From Zoogloea sp. (GTDB lineage Bacteria > Pseudomonadota > Gammaproteobacteria > Burkholderiales > Rhodocyclaceae), in contig NZ_JAOAUU010000054.1 of the NCBI RefSeq assembly GCF_030157465.1, forward strand, positions 1-64,000: a stretch of 64,000 nt of DNA, in the 5' to 3' direction. A model generated the notes under the pieces. That model was given only the letters and a program-made list of their open reading frames with translations, was not told the origin of the DNA and ran no database searches. Positions 44,287-53,586 of the stretch are shown one piece after another. The first letter of the stretch is position 1. Each line of letters starts with the position of its first letter. The translations under genes were made by a program, and so were the position numbers.

Positions 44287-45081
44287 GTGACGACTGACTC
44301 CACCCTCACCAAATTCGGCTTCCGCTTCGGCCGTAACGGCGCGCATGCGGCCCGAACAATGATGCTCGGTGAGCTCCGCACGCTGTTCAATCACCAGCCC
44401 GAGACTGCCACCAAGGAGGACTACCGGCGAGAGGTGGTCGAGGCCAACGTACTGGGCAAACCTACCCGCAAAGCACGAGAGCTCGCCTTTGGTCACCTGG
44501 CAGACCTGTATGGCCTTGCGCCCGAACTCGCAGCGTTTCGCGCTTTCCGAAAGCTCTGGACGCAGGACGAAGACGCACAGCCAGTTCTGGCGCTCACCCT
44601 GGCGCTCGTCCGTGACCCGCTGCTGCGCCGCTCATGGGAGTTCATGCTCGCCAAACAGCCAGGCGAAGCCGTGCGCCGTGAAGAACTCGAGGCACTGCTT
44701 TCCCGCGACGACCCAGGTCGCTTCAGTCCGGCCTCCCTCAAATCCTTCGCCCAGAACATCAATGGCACCTGGACTCAGGCTGGCTTTCTGGCTGGGCGTA
44801 CCCGTAAGACCCGGGTGGTTCCTCACATCACCCCCGCGAACGTCACCTTCGCCCTTTTTCTCGGGTATCTCGAGGGTTTCACTGGTCAGAGCCTGTTCAC
44901 TTCAGCCTGGATGAAGCTCCTCCCTGGCTCCCCGGACGAGCTGGAAGGGCTAGCCAACTCCGCCTCGCACCGGGGGCAAATCGTGTTCATGAGCGCGGGG
45001 GGCGTCAAGGAAGTGCGCTTCCCTGGCTACCTCACTCCCGAAGAAGAGCAAATCCGCCAAGAGGTTTCCCATGTCGTCTAA
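44287..45081 (+). CDS. brxA: BREX protein BrxA (DUF1819)
   Basis: A 264-aa protein of the BrxA/DUF1819 family, the first gene of type I-like BREX loci. It starts GTG at 44287 and reads TKFGFRFGRNGAHAARTMMLGELRTLF, with the family landmarks ANVLGKPTRKARELAFGHLADLYGL and the C-terminal RGQIVFMSAGGVKEVRFPGYLTPEE. BrxA is a small helical DNA-binding protein whose role in defence is structural/regulatory. The gene overlaps brxB by 11 bases. Order brxA-brxB-brxC-pglX that follows is diagnostic. Confidence 0.9.
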   Translation: MTTDSTLTKFGFRFGRNGAHAARTMMLGELRTLFNHQPETATKEDYRREVVEANVLGKPTRKARELAFGHLADLYGLAPELAAFRAFRKLWTQDEDAQPVLALTLALVRDPLLRRSWEFMLAKQPGEAVRREELEALLSRDDPGRFSPASLKSFAQNINGTWTQAGFLAGRTRKTRVVPHITPANVTFALFLGYLEGFTGQSLFTSAWMKLLPGSPDELEGLANSASHRGQIVFMSAGGVKEVRFPGYLTPEEEQIRQEVSHVV

Positions 45082-45634
45082 GGTCGCCAAACTGATTTCG
45101 GCTTACCGTCAGCACCTCACCGTTCCCTGGCAACCCGGTTTGGCCGCGATTCAGCGCGTCATCTTTGCCGTCTACGACAAGACGGATGAACTACGCCTGC
45201 GCGCCAACGTCGAGGAGTTCGCCTTGGCGACCCAGCAAGCAGGCAAGCAGTGGCTCCTCCTTGATGTTACCAACGCCTTCCCTGAGTGGATGGCAGCCCA
45301 GGAGTACCGGGACGCCTACTTCGAATGCCCCGAGGATTTGGCTGGATACCAGAACGGCGAACTGACCGAGTTCGTCGCCAACCTCAATGACAAACTCAAA
45401 ACGCGCATCAGCGCCGAAGCCGGCCCCGACACCGTCGTTGCCCTGCTCGGTGTTGGTACCCTCTTTGGGCTCGCTCGTGTTTCGTCCGTGGTAGAAGGTA
45501 TCAAGGAAGCGGTGCAAGGTCGTATGCTAGTGTTCTTCCCTGGTGAGCATCATCCAGAGAATCACACCTATCGCCTCCTCGACGCACGCGACGGCTGGAA
45601 CTACCTGGCCGTCCCGCTGCTGGCCAAAGACTGA
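45071..45634 (+). CDS. brxB: BREX protein BrxB (DUF1788)
   Basis: A 187-aa protein of the BrxB/DUF1788 family. It starts inside brxA and shows the characteristic LLLDVTNAFPEWMAAQEYRDAYFECPEDLAGYQNGELTEFVANL, GVGTLFGLARVSSVVEGIKEAVQGRMLVFFPGEHHPENHTYRLLDARDGWNYLAVPL. Its last residues match the family C-terminal motif. BrxB is required for BREX but its biochemical role is unknown to me. It is followed by brxC after 36 bases. Confidence 0.92.
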   Translation: MSSKVAKLISAYRQHLTVPWQPGLAAIQRVIFAVYDKTDELRLRANVEEFALATQQAGKQWLLLDVTNAFPEWMAAQEYRDAYFECPEDLAGYQNGELTEFVANLNDKLKTRISAEAGPDTVVALLGVGTLFGLARVSSVVEGIKEAVQGRMLVFFPGEHHPENHTYRLLDARDGWNYLAVPLLAKD

Positions 45635-45670
45635 CCGCCGCCCTCCAAACATTTCACCGCCAAGACCACC

Positions 45671-48600
45671 ATGCTGAACCGGGACATCTACAACAAGCCC
45701 CCCAAGGAGAACCGCCTCGTCAACAACGGCGTGGCCGAGGTATCCGAAGACCACTCCGATGCCGCCCAGGCCATCCTGCGCTACGAGCTGGAATCCTTCG
45801 TCTGCGACGGGCAGTACGAGAAGGGCCTGGAAACCATCCTGGACAAGTTCCTGTTGAATCTGGATGCGGGGACCGAGCAGCCTGGGGTCTGGATTTCCGG
45901 TTTCTACGGCAGTGGCAAGTCGCACCTGGCCAAGATGCTGCGCACGCTCTGGACCGACTATCAGTTCGCCGACGGTGCCACGGCCCGCAGCCTTGCCAAG
46001 CTCCCCACCGGCGTCTTCGAGCACCTGAAGGAACTCAGCATGCAGGGTAGGCGCCACGGCACCCTGCACGCCGCTGCCGGCAAGCTTGGGGCCGGTGCCG
46101 GAGACAAGGTTCGTTTGGCGCTGCTGGGCATCGTGTTCAAATCGAAGGGGCTGCCCGAGCAGTACAACCAGGCGCAGTTTGTCCTGTGGATGACGCGAGA
46201 AGGCATCCTGCCCACGGTGGAGGCGGAGTTGAAGTCGGCCGGGCGCTCGCTGGCGCAGGAGCTTCCGCACATGTACGTGTCCAGCCACCTCGCCAAAGCC
46301 CTGCTGCAGGCGCGGCCTGGCCTGGCCCACACCGAGGCCGACGCCCGCAAGCTCCTGAAGGAGCAGTTCCCGCAGGTCACCGACGTCACCAGCGAACAGA
46401 TGACCACCGCCATCGCGGATGCCCTGTCGGTCGACGGCAAGTTCCCTCTGACCTTGGTGGTGCTGGACGAAGTTCAGCAGTTCGTCGGAAACGACGTGGA
46501 GAAGGCTTTCCAGGTGCAGGAGGTCACGGAGACCCTGTCCAAGCACTTCAATGGGAAGCTGCTCTTCGTGGCCACGGGGCAATCCGCGCTGTCCGGCATG
46601 GCCAACCTGCAGCGCCTAATGGGGCGCTTCCCTGTACAGGTGATGCTGGGCGACTGGGACGTCGAGAACGTCACCCGACAAATCATCCTGGCCAAGAAGC
46701 CGTCAGCCCAGCCAGACATCGAGCATGTCTGGCGTGCCAACCTGGGTGAAATCTCGCGCCACCTGCGCGGCACCAAGCTCGAGCACGTCACCGACGACGA
46801 AGACGTGATGACCTCAGACTACCCGCTCCTGCCGGTACGTCGCCGGTTCTGGGAACGCGTTCTGCGGACCATCGACACCACCGGCACCGTCTCCCAGCTG
46901 CGTAGCCAGTTGCGCGTGGTGCACGAGGCCGTGCTGGCCACGGCCGATGCGCCGCTGGGGCACGTGGTCTCCGGCGACTTCCTCTATGACCAGATTGCCG
47001 CCAACCTCGTCTCCACCGCCCAGTTGCCGAAGGAGGTGTTCGATAACGTCCAGCGCTTCTCGGCGGGGGATGCGGACGCCCAGCTCAAGGCCAAGCTGCT
47101 CAAGCTCATCTACCTCATCAACAAGCTGCCGGCCGATGCTGCGCTGGACATCGGCTTGAAGGCGACCGAAGAAGCGCTGGCCGACCTCTTAGTCACCGAC
47201 CTCTCCGCGGGCTCCTCCGAGCTTCGCAAGAAGCTGCCCGACTTGCTGGGTGAGCTTCAGAACAAAGACCGCCTCGTGATGGCCCTGGCGGGGAGCAGTG
47301 GCACCGAGTACCGCCTGCAAACCCGGGAGTCGAGCGCCTGGTACGACGAGTTCCGCGCCCAAGAGGCCGAACTCAAGGCAGCGCCCCAGCGGGTGGAGCA
47401 AAAGCGCGCCGACCTGCTGAAAGGCCGCTTCAGCGACGTCCTGAAGAAGGTGCGTGTCGTACAGGGCAAGGACAACGTCGAGCGCCGCCTCGCACCCATC
47501 TACGACGACAACCTGCCCAAAGACCACGACAAATCCCTCTACCTATGGATTCAGGACGGCTGGCAGACTGAAGAAAAATCCGTCATCGCTGAAGCCAAGG
47601 CCAAGAGCTCCGACAACCCTACGCTCTTTGCTTTCCTCCCTGCCCAGCATAAGACCGAGCTGACCAACGCCATCGTGGCGCTGGAAGCCGCACGCACCAC
47701 GCTGCAGAAGAAGGGGAGTCCTTCCACTGAGGAAGGCCGTGACGCCCAGCGCTCCATGGAGAGCCGGCAGCGCACCGCCGAGAGGGAGTTGGTCGAGCTG
47801 CTGGAGCTGCTCGTTGCAGGCGTTCGCGTATTCCAGGCCGGCGGCCAGGAGGCCCTGGACGGCAACGACCTGGCTGACCGCATCAACCGTGCAACCCGCT
47901 CCTCGGCCATCCGCCTCTACAGCCAGTTCGATGCCGCCGACCACGACATGTGGAGCAAGGTGCTGGACGAGGCGCGCAAGGGCAACCTCGAAGCCCTTAA
48001 AGCCGTAGGCCACACCCAGGAGGCCGACAAGCACCCGGTCTGCCAGAAGCTGCTTGCCTACATCGGCCCTGGAAAGAAAGGCGCCGAGATTCGCGACAAC
48101 TTCGAGGCACCCCCCTTCGGCTGGCCTCGCGACGCCATTGATGGGGCGCTGTACGCCCTGCTGGCTGCCGGACACATCAAGGCTATCGATGCCACGTCCA
48201 AGCCCGTGGATGCCAAGAGTATGGACCGGGCCAAACTCACCCAAACCGGCTTCCAGCGTGAGAGCGTCAACATCACGCCGATTCAGCTCATCAAGATTCG
48301 CAAGCTGTTCGACGCGGTGGGCGTTCCATGTCAACCCAAGGAAGAGCTCATCAAGCTGCCGGCACTACTCGCCAAGTTGCGGGACCAGGCATCGAAGGCG
48401 GGTGGCCAGGCCCCCACGCCCGAGACGCCCAAACTCACGGCCCTTGAAGCTATTGAGGGGCAGACCGGCAACGCCCAGCTGCTGGAGCTGTTCAGCCGTT
48501 ACGACGAACTCGTCGGGCTCTCCAAGGCCTGGACCCAAACTGCTGACGACATCGCCAAGCGCCTGCCCGTCTGGCGCAAGCTCATTGAGTTGCTGCGCCA

Positions 48601-49132
48601 CGCCAAGGCATTGGGCCCCTACGCTGCGCTAAAAGCCGATGTTGATGCCATCGGGGCTCAACGCAGTTTGCTGTCCGACCCGGACCCCGTCCGCCCGCTG
48701 CTGGACAAGACGGTGGACCTGTTGCGCCAGGCCTTGAACGCCAAGCTGGAAGCCTTCCAGAAAACCTTCGAACATCAGCAAGCTCAACTCCAGGCCGACG
48801 CCGACTGGAACAGGCTCAGCGATGCGCAACGTGGCGAGCTCAGCGCCAAGCACAACCTGACTGCAGCGGAAGCAGTTCAGCTCGGAACGCCTGAGCAACT
48901 ACAGGACGCACTGGACGACTGCGAACTGGAGCACTGGGTCGCCAAAACCCAGGCACTTCCCAGCCGCTTCGAGGCGGCCCGCCATGCCGCGGTACAGCTG
49001 CTGAAGCCGAACGTCGTTTATGTCCCGCTGCCCAAACGCACTTTGAACGACGAGTCCGAGCTCAAGGCTTGGCTGGAAGAAGTGGAAGCATTGCTCAGCA
49101 CCAAGCTAAAGCAAGGCCCGATTGCACTGTGA
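45671..49132 (+). CDS. brxC: BREX P-loop ATPase BrxC
   Basis: A 1153-aa AAA-type ATPase, the usual length for BrxC (PglY). Walker A is in WISGFYGSGKSHLAKML (about 76-92), Walker B in LTLVVLDEVQQFVGN (about 260-273), and a sensor-like segment in LLFVATGQSALSGMANLQ. The N terminus MLNRDIYNKPPKENRLVNNGVAEV is typical. The C-terminal half is helical with a coiled-coil-like region (LQKKGSPSTEEGRDAQRSMESRQRTAERELVELL). BrxC works with PglX and PglZ in methylation and phage exclusion. The gap after it (160 bases) holds an RNA element and then an Abi gene. Confidence 0.92.
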   Translation: MLNRDIYNKPPKENRLVNNGVAEVSEDHSDAAQAILRYELESFVCDGQYEKGLETILDKFLLNLDAGTEQPGVWISGFYGSGKSHLAKMLRTLWTDYQFADGATARSLAKLPTGVFEHLKELSMQGRRHGTLHAAAGKLGAGAGDKVRLALLGIVFKSKGLPEQYNQAQFVLWMTREGILPTVEAELKSAGRSLAQELPHMYVSSHLAKALLQARPGLAHTEADARKLLKEQFPQVTDVTSEQMTTAIADALSVDGKFPLTLVVLDEVQQFVGNDVEKAFQVQEVTETLSKHFNGKLLFVATGQSALSGMANLQRLMGRFPVQVMLGDWDVENVTRQIILAKKPSAQPDIEHVWRANLGEISRHLRGTKLEHVTDDEDVMTSDYPLLPVRRRFWERVLRTIDTTGTVSQLRSQLRVVHEAVLATADAPLGHVVSGDFLYDQIAANLVSTAQLPKEVFDNVQRFSAGDADAQLKAKLLKLIYLINKLPADAALDIGLKATEEALADLLVTDLSAGSSELRKKLPDLLGELQNKDRLVMALAGSSGTEYRLQTRESSAWYDEFRAQEAELKAAPQRVEQKRADLLKGRFSDVLKKVRVVQGKDNVERRLAPIYDDNLPKDHDKSLYLWIQDGWQTEEKSVIAEAKAKSSDNPTLFAFLPAQHKTELTNAIVALEAARTTLQKKGSPSTEEGRDAQRSMESRQRTAERELVELLELLVAGVRVFQAGGQEALDGNDLADRINRATRSSAIRLYSQFDAADHDMWSKVLDEARKGNLEALKAVGHTQEADKHPVCQKLLAYIGPGKKGAEIRDNFEAPPFGWPRDAIDGALYALLAAGHIKAIDATSKPVDAKSMDRAKLTQTGFQRESVNITPIQLIKIRKLFDAVGVPCQPKEELIKLPALLAKLRDQASKAGGQAPTPETPKLTALEAIEGQTGNAQLLELFSRYDELVGLSKAWTQTADDIAKRLPVWRKLIELLRHAKALGPYAALKADVDAIGAQRSLLSDPDPVRPLLDKTVDLLRQALNAKLEAFQKTFEHQQAQLQADADWNRLSDAQRGELSAKHNLTAAEAVQLGTPEQLQDALDDCELEHWVAKTQALPSRFEAARHAAVQLLKPNVVYVPLPKRTLNDESELKAWLEEVEALLSTKLKQGPIAL

Positions 49133-49188
49133 CCACGCGTTGTCCCGTCTCCTGGCTGTGATATCCATGTCTTCCGATAACCGTTTAC

Positions 49189-49198
49189 TTGCTATAAT
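49189..49198 (+). promoter_or_regulatory. Extended -10 promoter for the abi RNA/gene
   Basis: TTGCTATAAT: a perfect TATAAT (49193-49198) with an upstream TG (extended -10) and no good -35. It lies about 10-15 bases before the structured RNA and 94 before the Abi ATG, giving the Abi gene its own promoter within the BREX operon. Confidence 0.7.
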
Positions 49199-49204
49199 CG
49201 TGGC

Positions 49205-49270
49205 AACAACACCCGCCACACTTCAGGTTTGCGCGAAAGCGCATGCACAGTGCTCCCATGGCGGGTTTCT
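49205..49270 (+). ncRNA. abiF-type structured RNA upstream of the Abi gene
   Basis: An outer stem pairs ACCCGCCA (49211-49218) with TGGCGGGT (49259-49266), exactly complementary over 8 bases. Inside lies a hairpin TGCGC-GAAA-GCGCA (49230-49243) with a GNRA tetraloop. The element sits between a strong -10 and the ATG of an AbiD/AbiF-family gene (49292). Comparative genomics has described a conserved abiF RNA motif located just upstream of abiF/abiD genes; this element fits that position, and its size is right. Direct consensus comparison could not be done here. Confidence 0.65.
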
Positions 49271-49291
49271 CATTTCTGCGGCCGGTTTGTG

Positions 49292-50218
49292 ATGAAGTAC
49301 AGCAAACCTGCCCTGTCAAACGCCGACCTGCTGGCTCGATGGCAAGCCAAGGGCTTGGCGGTTCCCCGTCCCGCAGACGCTGAACGTGCCCTGAACTTCA
49401 TCGGCTACTTCCGCCTGCGCGGCTACGCACTTCCGCTGATGAACACCACACCTGCTGGGCGGGTGTTCAAGGCCGGCGTGAAGTTTGACGACATCGTCGC
49501 CCGTTACGAACTGGACCGCGAGCTGCGCCGCATCACACTCGGCCAGCTTGAGCGCATCGAAGTCGCGGTGCGCACCGTCATCAGCAATCAGATGTCGCTG
49601 CAGTACGGGCCTTTCTGGTATCTCAACTACCCCGACCAGGTTCTGGGGCACGCACCAAGCCGCCGAGGCGGAACCGAGCCGTTTCCGCTGGGCAGCTTCC
49701 TGAGCGAGGTAGAGCGCGAGACACACCGCTCCAGAGACCTGTTCGCCCAGCACTACTTCAAGACCTACACCGAGCCCCTGCTCCCCCCAAGTTGGTTGAT
49801 GGTCGAGTGCCTGTCTTTCGGCAAATGGTCGGTGCTGTACAAGCACCTGCAGAAGGCCGACGCGAAGCATCCCAACCCCAAAAAAGTGGTGGCCAAGGCT
49901 TTTGGCCTGTCCGTAAGCCTGCTTGAGTCGTGGCTGCATGCGCTGACCATCCTGCGCAACATTTGCGCCCACCACGGCCGCGTCTGGAACCGCCGTTTTG
50001 CCTATCGGCCCGAGGTCTATGCTCAGGCCCCCCAGCACTTCACCGACCAGCAGAGCTACTACTGCCTGGCCGTGGTGATGCGTCTGTTTTCGCGTCCCGT
50101 GGACACCCACGATGAATGGCCCATACGGCTGATGGACCTGTTCAAGGCGCATCCCGCCATCGCTCCCGCAGACCTGGGCTTCCCTGCCAACTGGGAAGCT
50201 GACCCGATTTGGAACTGA
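49292..50218 (+). CDS. Abi_2 family (AbiD/AbiF) abortive-infection HEPN protein
   Basis: A 308-aa protein of the Abi_2/AbiD/AbiF family. Landmarks: KYSKPALSNADLLARWQAKGLAV at the N terminus, RALNFIGYFRLRGYALPL, YELDRELRRITLGQLERIEVAVRTVISNQMSLQYGPFWYLN, and the HEPN-type R-x4-H motif in LRNICAHHGRVWNRRF (Arg222 to His227), the presumed RNase active site. The ATG at 49292 is chosen because the family starts there and a frame to 49229 runs through the RNA element. It ends eight bases before the pglX ATG (50224). BrxU of some plasmid BREX loci occupies this same brxC-pglX slot. Confidence 0.87.
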   Translation: MKYSKPALSNADLLARWQAKGLAVPRPADAERALNFIGYFRLRGYALPLMNTTPAGRVFKAGVKFDDIVARYELDRELRRITLGQLERIEVAVRTVISNQMSLQYGPFWYLNYPDQVLGHAPSRRGGTEPFPLGSFLSEVERETHRSRDLFAQHYFKTYTEPLLPPSWLMVECLSFGKWSVLYKHLQKADAKHPNPKKVVAKAFGLSVSLLESWLHALTILRNICAHHGRVWNRRFAYRPEVYAQAPQHFTDQQSYYCLAVVMRLFSRPVDTHDEWPIRLMDLFKAHPAIAPADLGFPANWEADPIWN

Positions 50219-50223
50219 CCTCC

Positions 50224-53200
50224 ATGCGCACCCACCACAACCAGCCACTGGCCAAGCCCCTGCGCACCCAGCTCGAGAACACCGTCAAAGCCGCCCGGGA
50301 GGCTGCCGAGAAGGGCGCTCGCGCAGCCCTGAGCCAACTCGCCGTAGGCGAAGCCAAGGCCCCAGACTACCTGACCGACGAGCTCAAGGCCCTGCGCCGC
50401 CGCCTTCGCGCCCACGGCCGAGCCCTTGGCGATAACAAAGCAGCCGACGACACCCAGGGCCTGCAGCACCTGGTCTGGGAAGTCGCCTACGAGCACTGGC
50501 ACCGCATGCTCTTCGCCCGCTTCCTGGCGGAGAACGGCTTGCTGCTATGGGAGCCGGGCGCAGCCGTGTCGCTGGACGACTGCGAAGCGCTGGTGCAGGA
50601 AACCGACCCGATGATGAACCTGGGCGCCAAAACCAAGTGGGAGCTCGCCGGCAAGCTGGCCGCCCGCATGCTCCCGCAGGTGTTTAAGCCCCAGAGCCCG
50701 GTGTTCGAGCTGGCCTTCGCGCCCGAGCATCAACGCGAGCTGGAACGCCTGCTGGCCGCGCTGCCGACCGAGGTGTTCCAGGCCAGCGACAGCCTGGGCT
50801 GGGTCTACCAATTCTGGCAGGCCAAGCGGAAGGACGAGGTCAACGCCTCGGAAGTGAAGATTGGCGCCGACGAGCTACCCGCCGTCACCCAGCTCTTCAC
50901 CGAGCCCTACATGGTGGACTTCCTGCTCCACAACTCGCTGGGCGCCTGGTGGGTGACGCGCCACCCTGGCGAGACCTGTCCGGTACCGCTGACCTACCTG
51001 CGCACGCTGGAGGATGGCACGCCCGCCGCAGGCAAGTTCGAAGGCTGGCCCGACCGCTTGAGTGAGTTCAAGCTGCTCGACCCGTGCTGCGGCTCGGGCC
51101 ACTTCCTAGTGGCCGCCTTCCTGATGCTGGTGCCGATGCGAATAGAAGCGGAACACCTCTCCGCCCGTGAGGCGGTGGATGCGGCGTTGCGCGATAACCT
51201 GCATGGCCTCGAACTGGACCCGCGTTGCGTGGAAATCGCGGTGTTCGCGCTGGCGCTCGCCGCCTGGCGTTTTCCAGACGATGCAGGCGAACCGCTAGGC
51301 GTGCGCGAGGACATGCCTGCGCCCAACATCGCCTGCTGTGGGTTGAAAGTGGCCGCGCGGGCTGCGGACTGGATGGCGCTGGTTCCCGACGAAGTGCCGA
51401 ACGCCGCCTACCTGCGCCAGGAACTGCGTCTGCTGCACGACAGCTTCTCCCAGGCGCCGCTGCTGGGCAGCCTGCTCGACCCGGCGCGCAGCCTGAAGAA
51501 CGACCTTGTCACCACCGACTTCGACACCTTGCGCAACTTGCTGGAACGGGCGCTATCCACCGAGCGCCCCGCCACGCTGTGGGGTGAGGGCAATGAGGTG
51601 CAGGACGAGGCGTGGGACAACGCCCTGACCGCTCGCGGCCTCCTTGATGCGGCGCGGTTGCTGGAAGCGCGTTACCAGTTGGTTGTGACGAATGTGCCCT
51701 ACCTCTCACGAAACAAACAGGCGCCAACGCTAAAGCATTTCGTGGAGAAGCATTACAGCGACGCCAAGGGCGACCTCGCGAATGTATTTCTTGAGCGCTG
51801 TCTGCAGCTGAGTCAGGACAACTTTGGAGTCGTACAAGTTGTCATGCCGCAAAACTGGCTATTCCTCGGGCGCTACGCGAATCAGAGGCAAACCCTTCTG
51901 AAGTCCGTTTCCTGGAAGTTGTTAGCTCGGCTGGGTGCTGGTGCCTTCGAAACGATAAGTGGGGAGGTTGTTAACGTTATTTTGACGACCAAGTCGCGGC
52001 GACCTCCAAGCTCTGATTCTGTGCTGGTCGGGCTGGACGCCAGCAGCGCAACGGACGTTTTGGAAAAACGAATTGCGCTATCCGACGGGCCGCTATGCCT
52101 TTCCGGACAGTTAAGACAGTTAAGTAACCCTGACGGGCGCATAAGCATCTCAGAAGAGCAAGGTCACGTTTCCCTGCTCGGTGAGTTTGCAATTTCAATG
52201 CGAGGCATCGTCTCTGGGGACGGCGAGCGGTGGATTAGGTGCTTTTGGGAACCTGTGACGGAAAGAGATGGTTGGCGATATCAGCAGAGCGTCCCACCTA
52301 TCACCAGCTACTTCGCTGGTAAAGAGCACGTAATTGACTGGCGACGTGAGGGTGAAGGGATGTTGCGCCCAGGAACCGAGAATCAGGCCTATGGTCGCGA
52401 CGGTATTGCGCTTGGGCAGATGGGAGCATTTCCAGCGACTTTGTTCTCAGGGTCACTTTATGACAACAACACCGGTGTAATCGTTCCACGAGATGGAGCC
52501 AATCTGACAGCAATTTGGTGCTTCTGCTCGGCTCCCGATTTTCGCATGTCGATTCGACAGGTCGACCAAGCGCTGAAGGTGACAAACGCGACTTTTCTCA
52601 AAGTCCCTTTTGAGCTCGCCCATTGGCAACGCGTTGCCGCCGAACGCTACCCCAACGGCCTCCCCAAACCCTATTCCGACAACCCCACCCAGTGGCTGTT
52701 CCACGGTCACCCGCAGCCCGCCACAGACTCGCTGCAGGTCGCCGTCACCCGCTTGCTCGGCTACCGCTGGCCGGCCGAGACCGACGCCGACATGGAACTC
52801 GCCGACGAGGCCCGCCAGTGGATTTCGCAGACTGACAAGCTCGCCGCCCATGCCGACGACGACGGCATAGTCTGCCTGCCCGCCGTGCGCGGTGAAAAGC
52901 CCGCCTATGAGCGCCTGCTCGCGCTGCTCATCGACGCCTGGGAAACCGTCACTCCGGGAAGCTGGAAAGCCTCCACCCTCGACCGCCTGCTGGCCGAGGC
53001 CGACTGCGCCGGCAAGAGCCTGGAAGTGTGGCTGCGCGAGAAGTTCTTCGAGCAGCACGCCAAGCGCTTCCACCACCGCCCCTTCATCTGGCACGTGTGG
53101 GACGGCCTCAAGGACGGCTTCGGCGCGCTGGTCAATTACCACAAGCTCGACGCCAAGAACCTGGAGCGCCTCATCCACACCTACCTGGGCGACTGGATTC

Positions 53201-53586
53201 GCCAGCAGGAAGCCGGCGTGCGCGATGGCATCGACGGCGCCCAGACCCGCCTGGCCGCCGCCCAGGACCTGAAGCGCCGCCTCGAGCTCATCCTCGAAGG
53301 CGAGCCGCCCTACGACATCTTCGTCCGCTGGAAGCCCCTGGCCGAACAGCCCATCGGCTGGAACCCCGACCTCAACGACGGCGTGCGCCTCAACATCCGC
53401 CCCTTCATGACCGCCGAGGTCCTGCGCCACAACAAGAAGCCCAAACTCAACGTCACCTGGGACAAGGACCGCGGCAAGGACGTGGAAAGCGCCCCGTGGT
53501 TCCACAAGTTCAAGGGCGACCGCATCAATGACCACCATCTGACGGTGGCGGAGAAAAAGGCAGCGCGGGAGGCAAGCTGTGGCTGA
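50224..53586 (+). CDS. pglX: BREX adenine methyltransferase PglX
   Basis: A 1120-aa N6-adenine DNA methyltransferase, the host-marking enzyme of BREX. Motif I (SAM) is in FKLLDPCCGSGHFLVAAF (about 282-299). Motif IV is in QLVVTNVPYLSRNKQ (about 486-500), that is NVPY instead of the usual NPPY. The N-terminal helical part (EYHWHRMLFARFLAENGLLLWEP-like) and C-terminal ...DKDRGKDVESAPWFHKFKGDRINDHHLT match the PglX family. The C-terminal target recognition half differs from most relatives in being fairly A+T-rich between about 51.9 and 52.6 kb. The PHP-ATPase gene overlaps its stop by eight bases. Confidence 0.9.
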   Translation: MRTHHNQPLAKPLRTQLENTVKAAREAAEKGARAALSQLAVGEAKAPDYLTDELKALRRRLRAHGRALGDNKAADDTQGLQHLVWEVAYEHWHRMLFARFLAENGLLLWEPGAAVSLDDCEALVQETDPMMNLGAKTKWELAGKLAARMLPQVFKPQSPVFELAFAPEHQRELERLLAALPTEVFQASDSLGWVYQFWQAKRKDEVNASEVKIGADELPAVTQLFTEPYMVDFLLHNSLGAWWVTRHPGETCPVPLTYLRTLEDGTPAAGKFEGWPDRLSEFKLLDPCCGSGHFLVAAFLMLVPMRIEAEHLSAREAVDAALRDNLHGLELDPRCVEIAVFALALAAWRFPDDAGEPLGVREDMPAPNIACCGLKVAARAADWMALVPDEVPNAAYLRQELRLLHDSFSQAPLLGSLLDPARSLKNDLVTTDFDTLRNLLERALSTERPATLWGEGNEVQDEAWDNALTARGLLDAARLLEARYQLVVTNVPYLSRNKQAPTLKHFVEKHYSDAKGDLANVFLERCLQLSQDNFGVVQVVMPQNWLFLGRYANQRQTLLKSVSWKLLARLGAGAFETISGEVVNVILTTKSRRPPSSDSVLVGLDASSATDVLEKRIALSDGPLCLSGQLRQLSNPDGRISISEEQGHVSLLGEFAISMRGIVSGDGERWIRCFWEPVTERDGWRYQQSVPPITSYFAGKEHVIDWRREGEGMLRPGTENQAYGRDGIALGQMGAFPATLFSGSLYDNNTGVIVPRDGANLTAIWCFCSAPDFRMSIRQVDQALKVTNATFLKVPFELAHWQRVAAERYPNGLPKPYSDNPTQWLFHGHPQPATDSLQVAVTRLLGYRWPAETDADMELADEARQWISQTDKLAAHADDDGIVCLPAVRGEKPAYERLLALLIDAWETVTPGSWKASTLDRLLAEADCAGKSLEVWLREKFFEQHAKRFHHRPFIWHVWDGLKDGFGALVNYHKLDAKNLERLIHTYLGDWIRQQEAGVRDGIDGAQTRLAAAQDLKRRLELILEGEPPYDIFVRWKPLAEQPIGWNPDLNDGVRLNIRPFMTAEVLRHNKKPKLNVTWDKDRGKDVESAPWFHKFKGDRINDHHLTVAEKKAAREASCG

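Noticed and set aside
44287-50218. BREX type 2, 5 or 6 assignment
   Set aside because: No brxE, second brxC, brxD or brxHI is seen, but pglZ and brxL are also not in the window, so only a brxABC-pglX (type 1-like) core is claimed.
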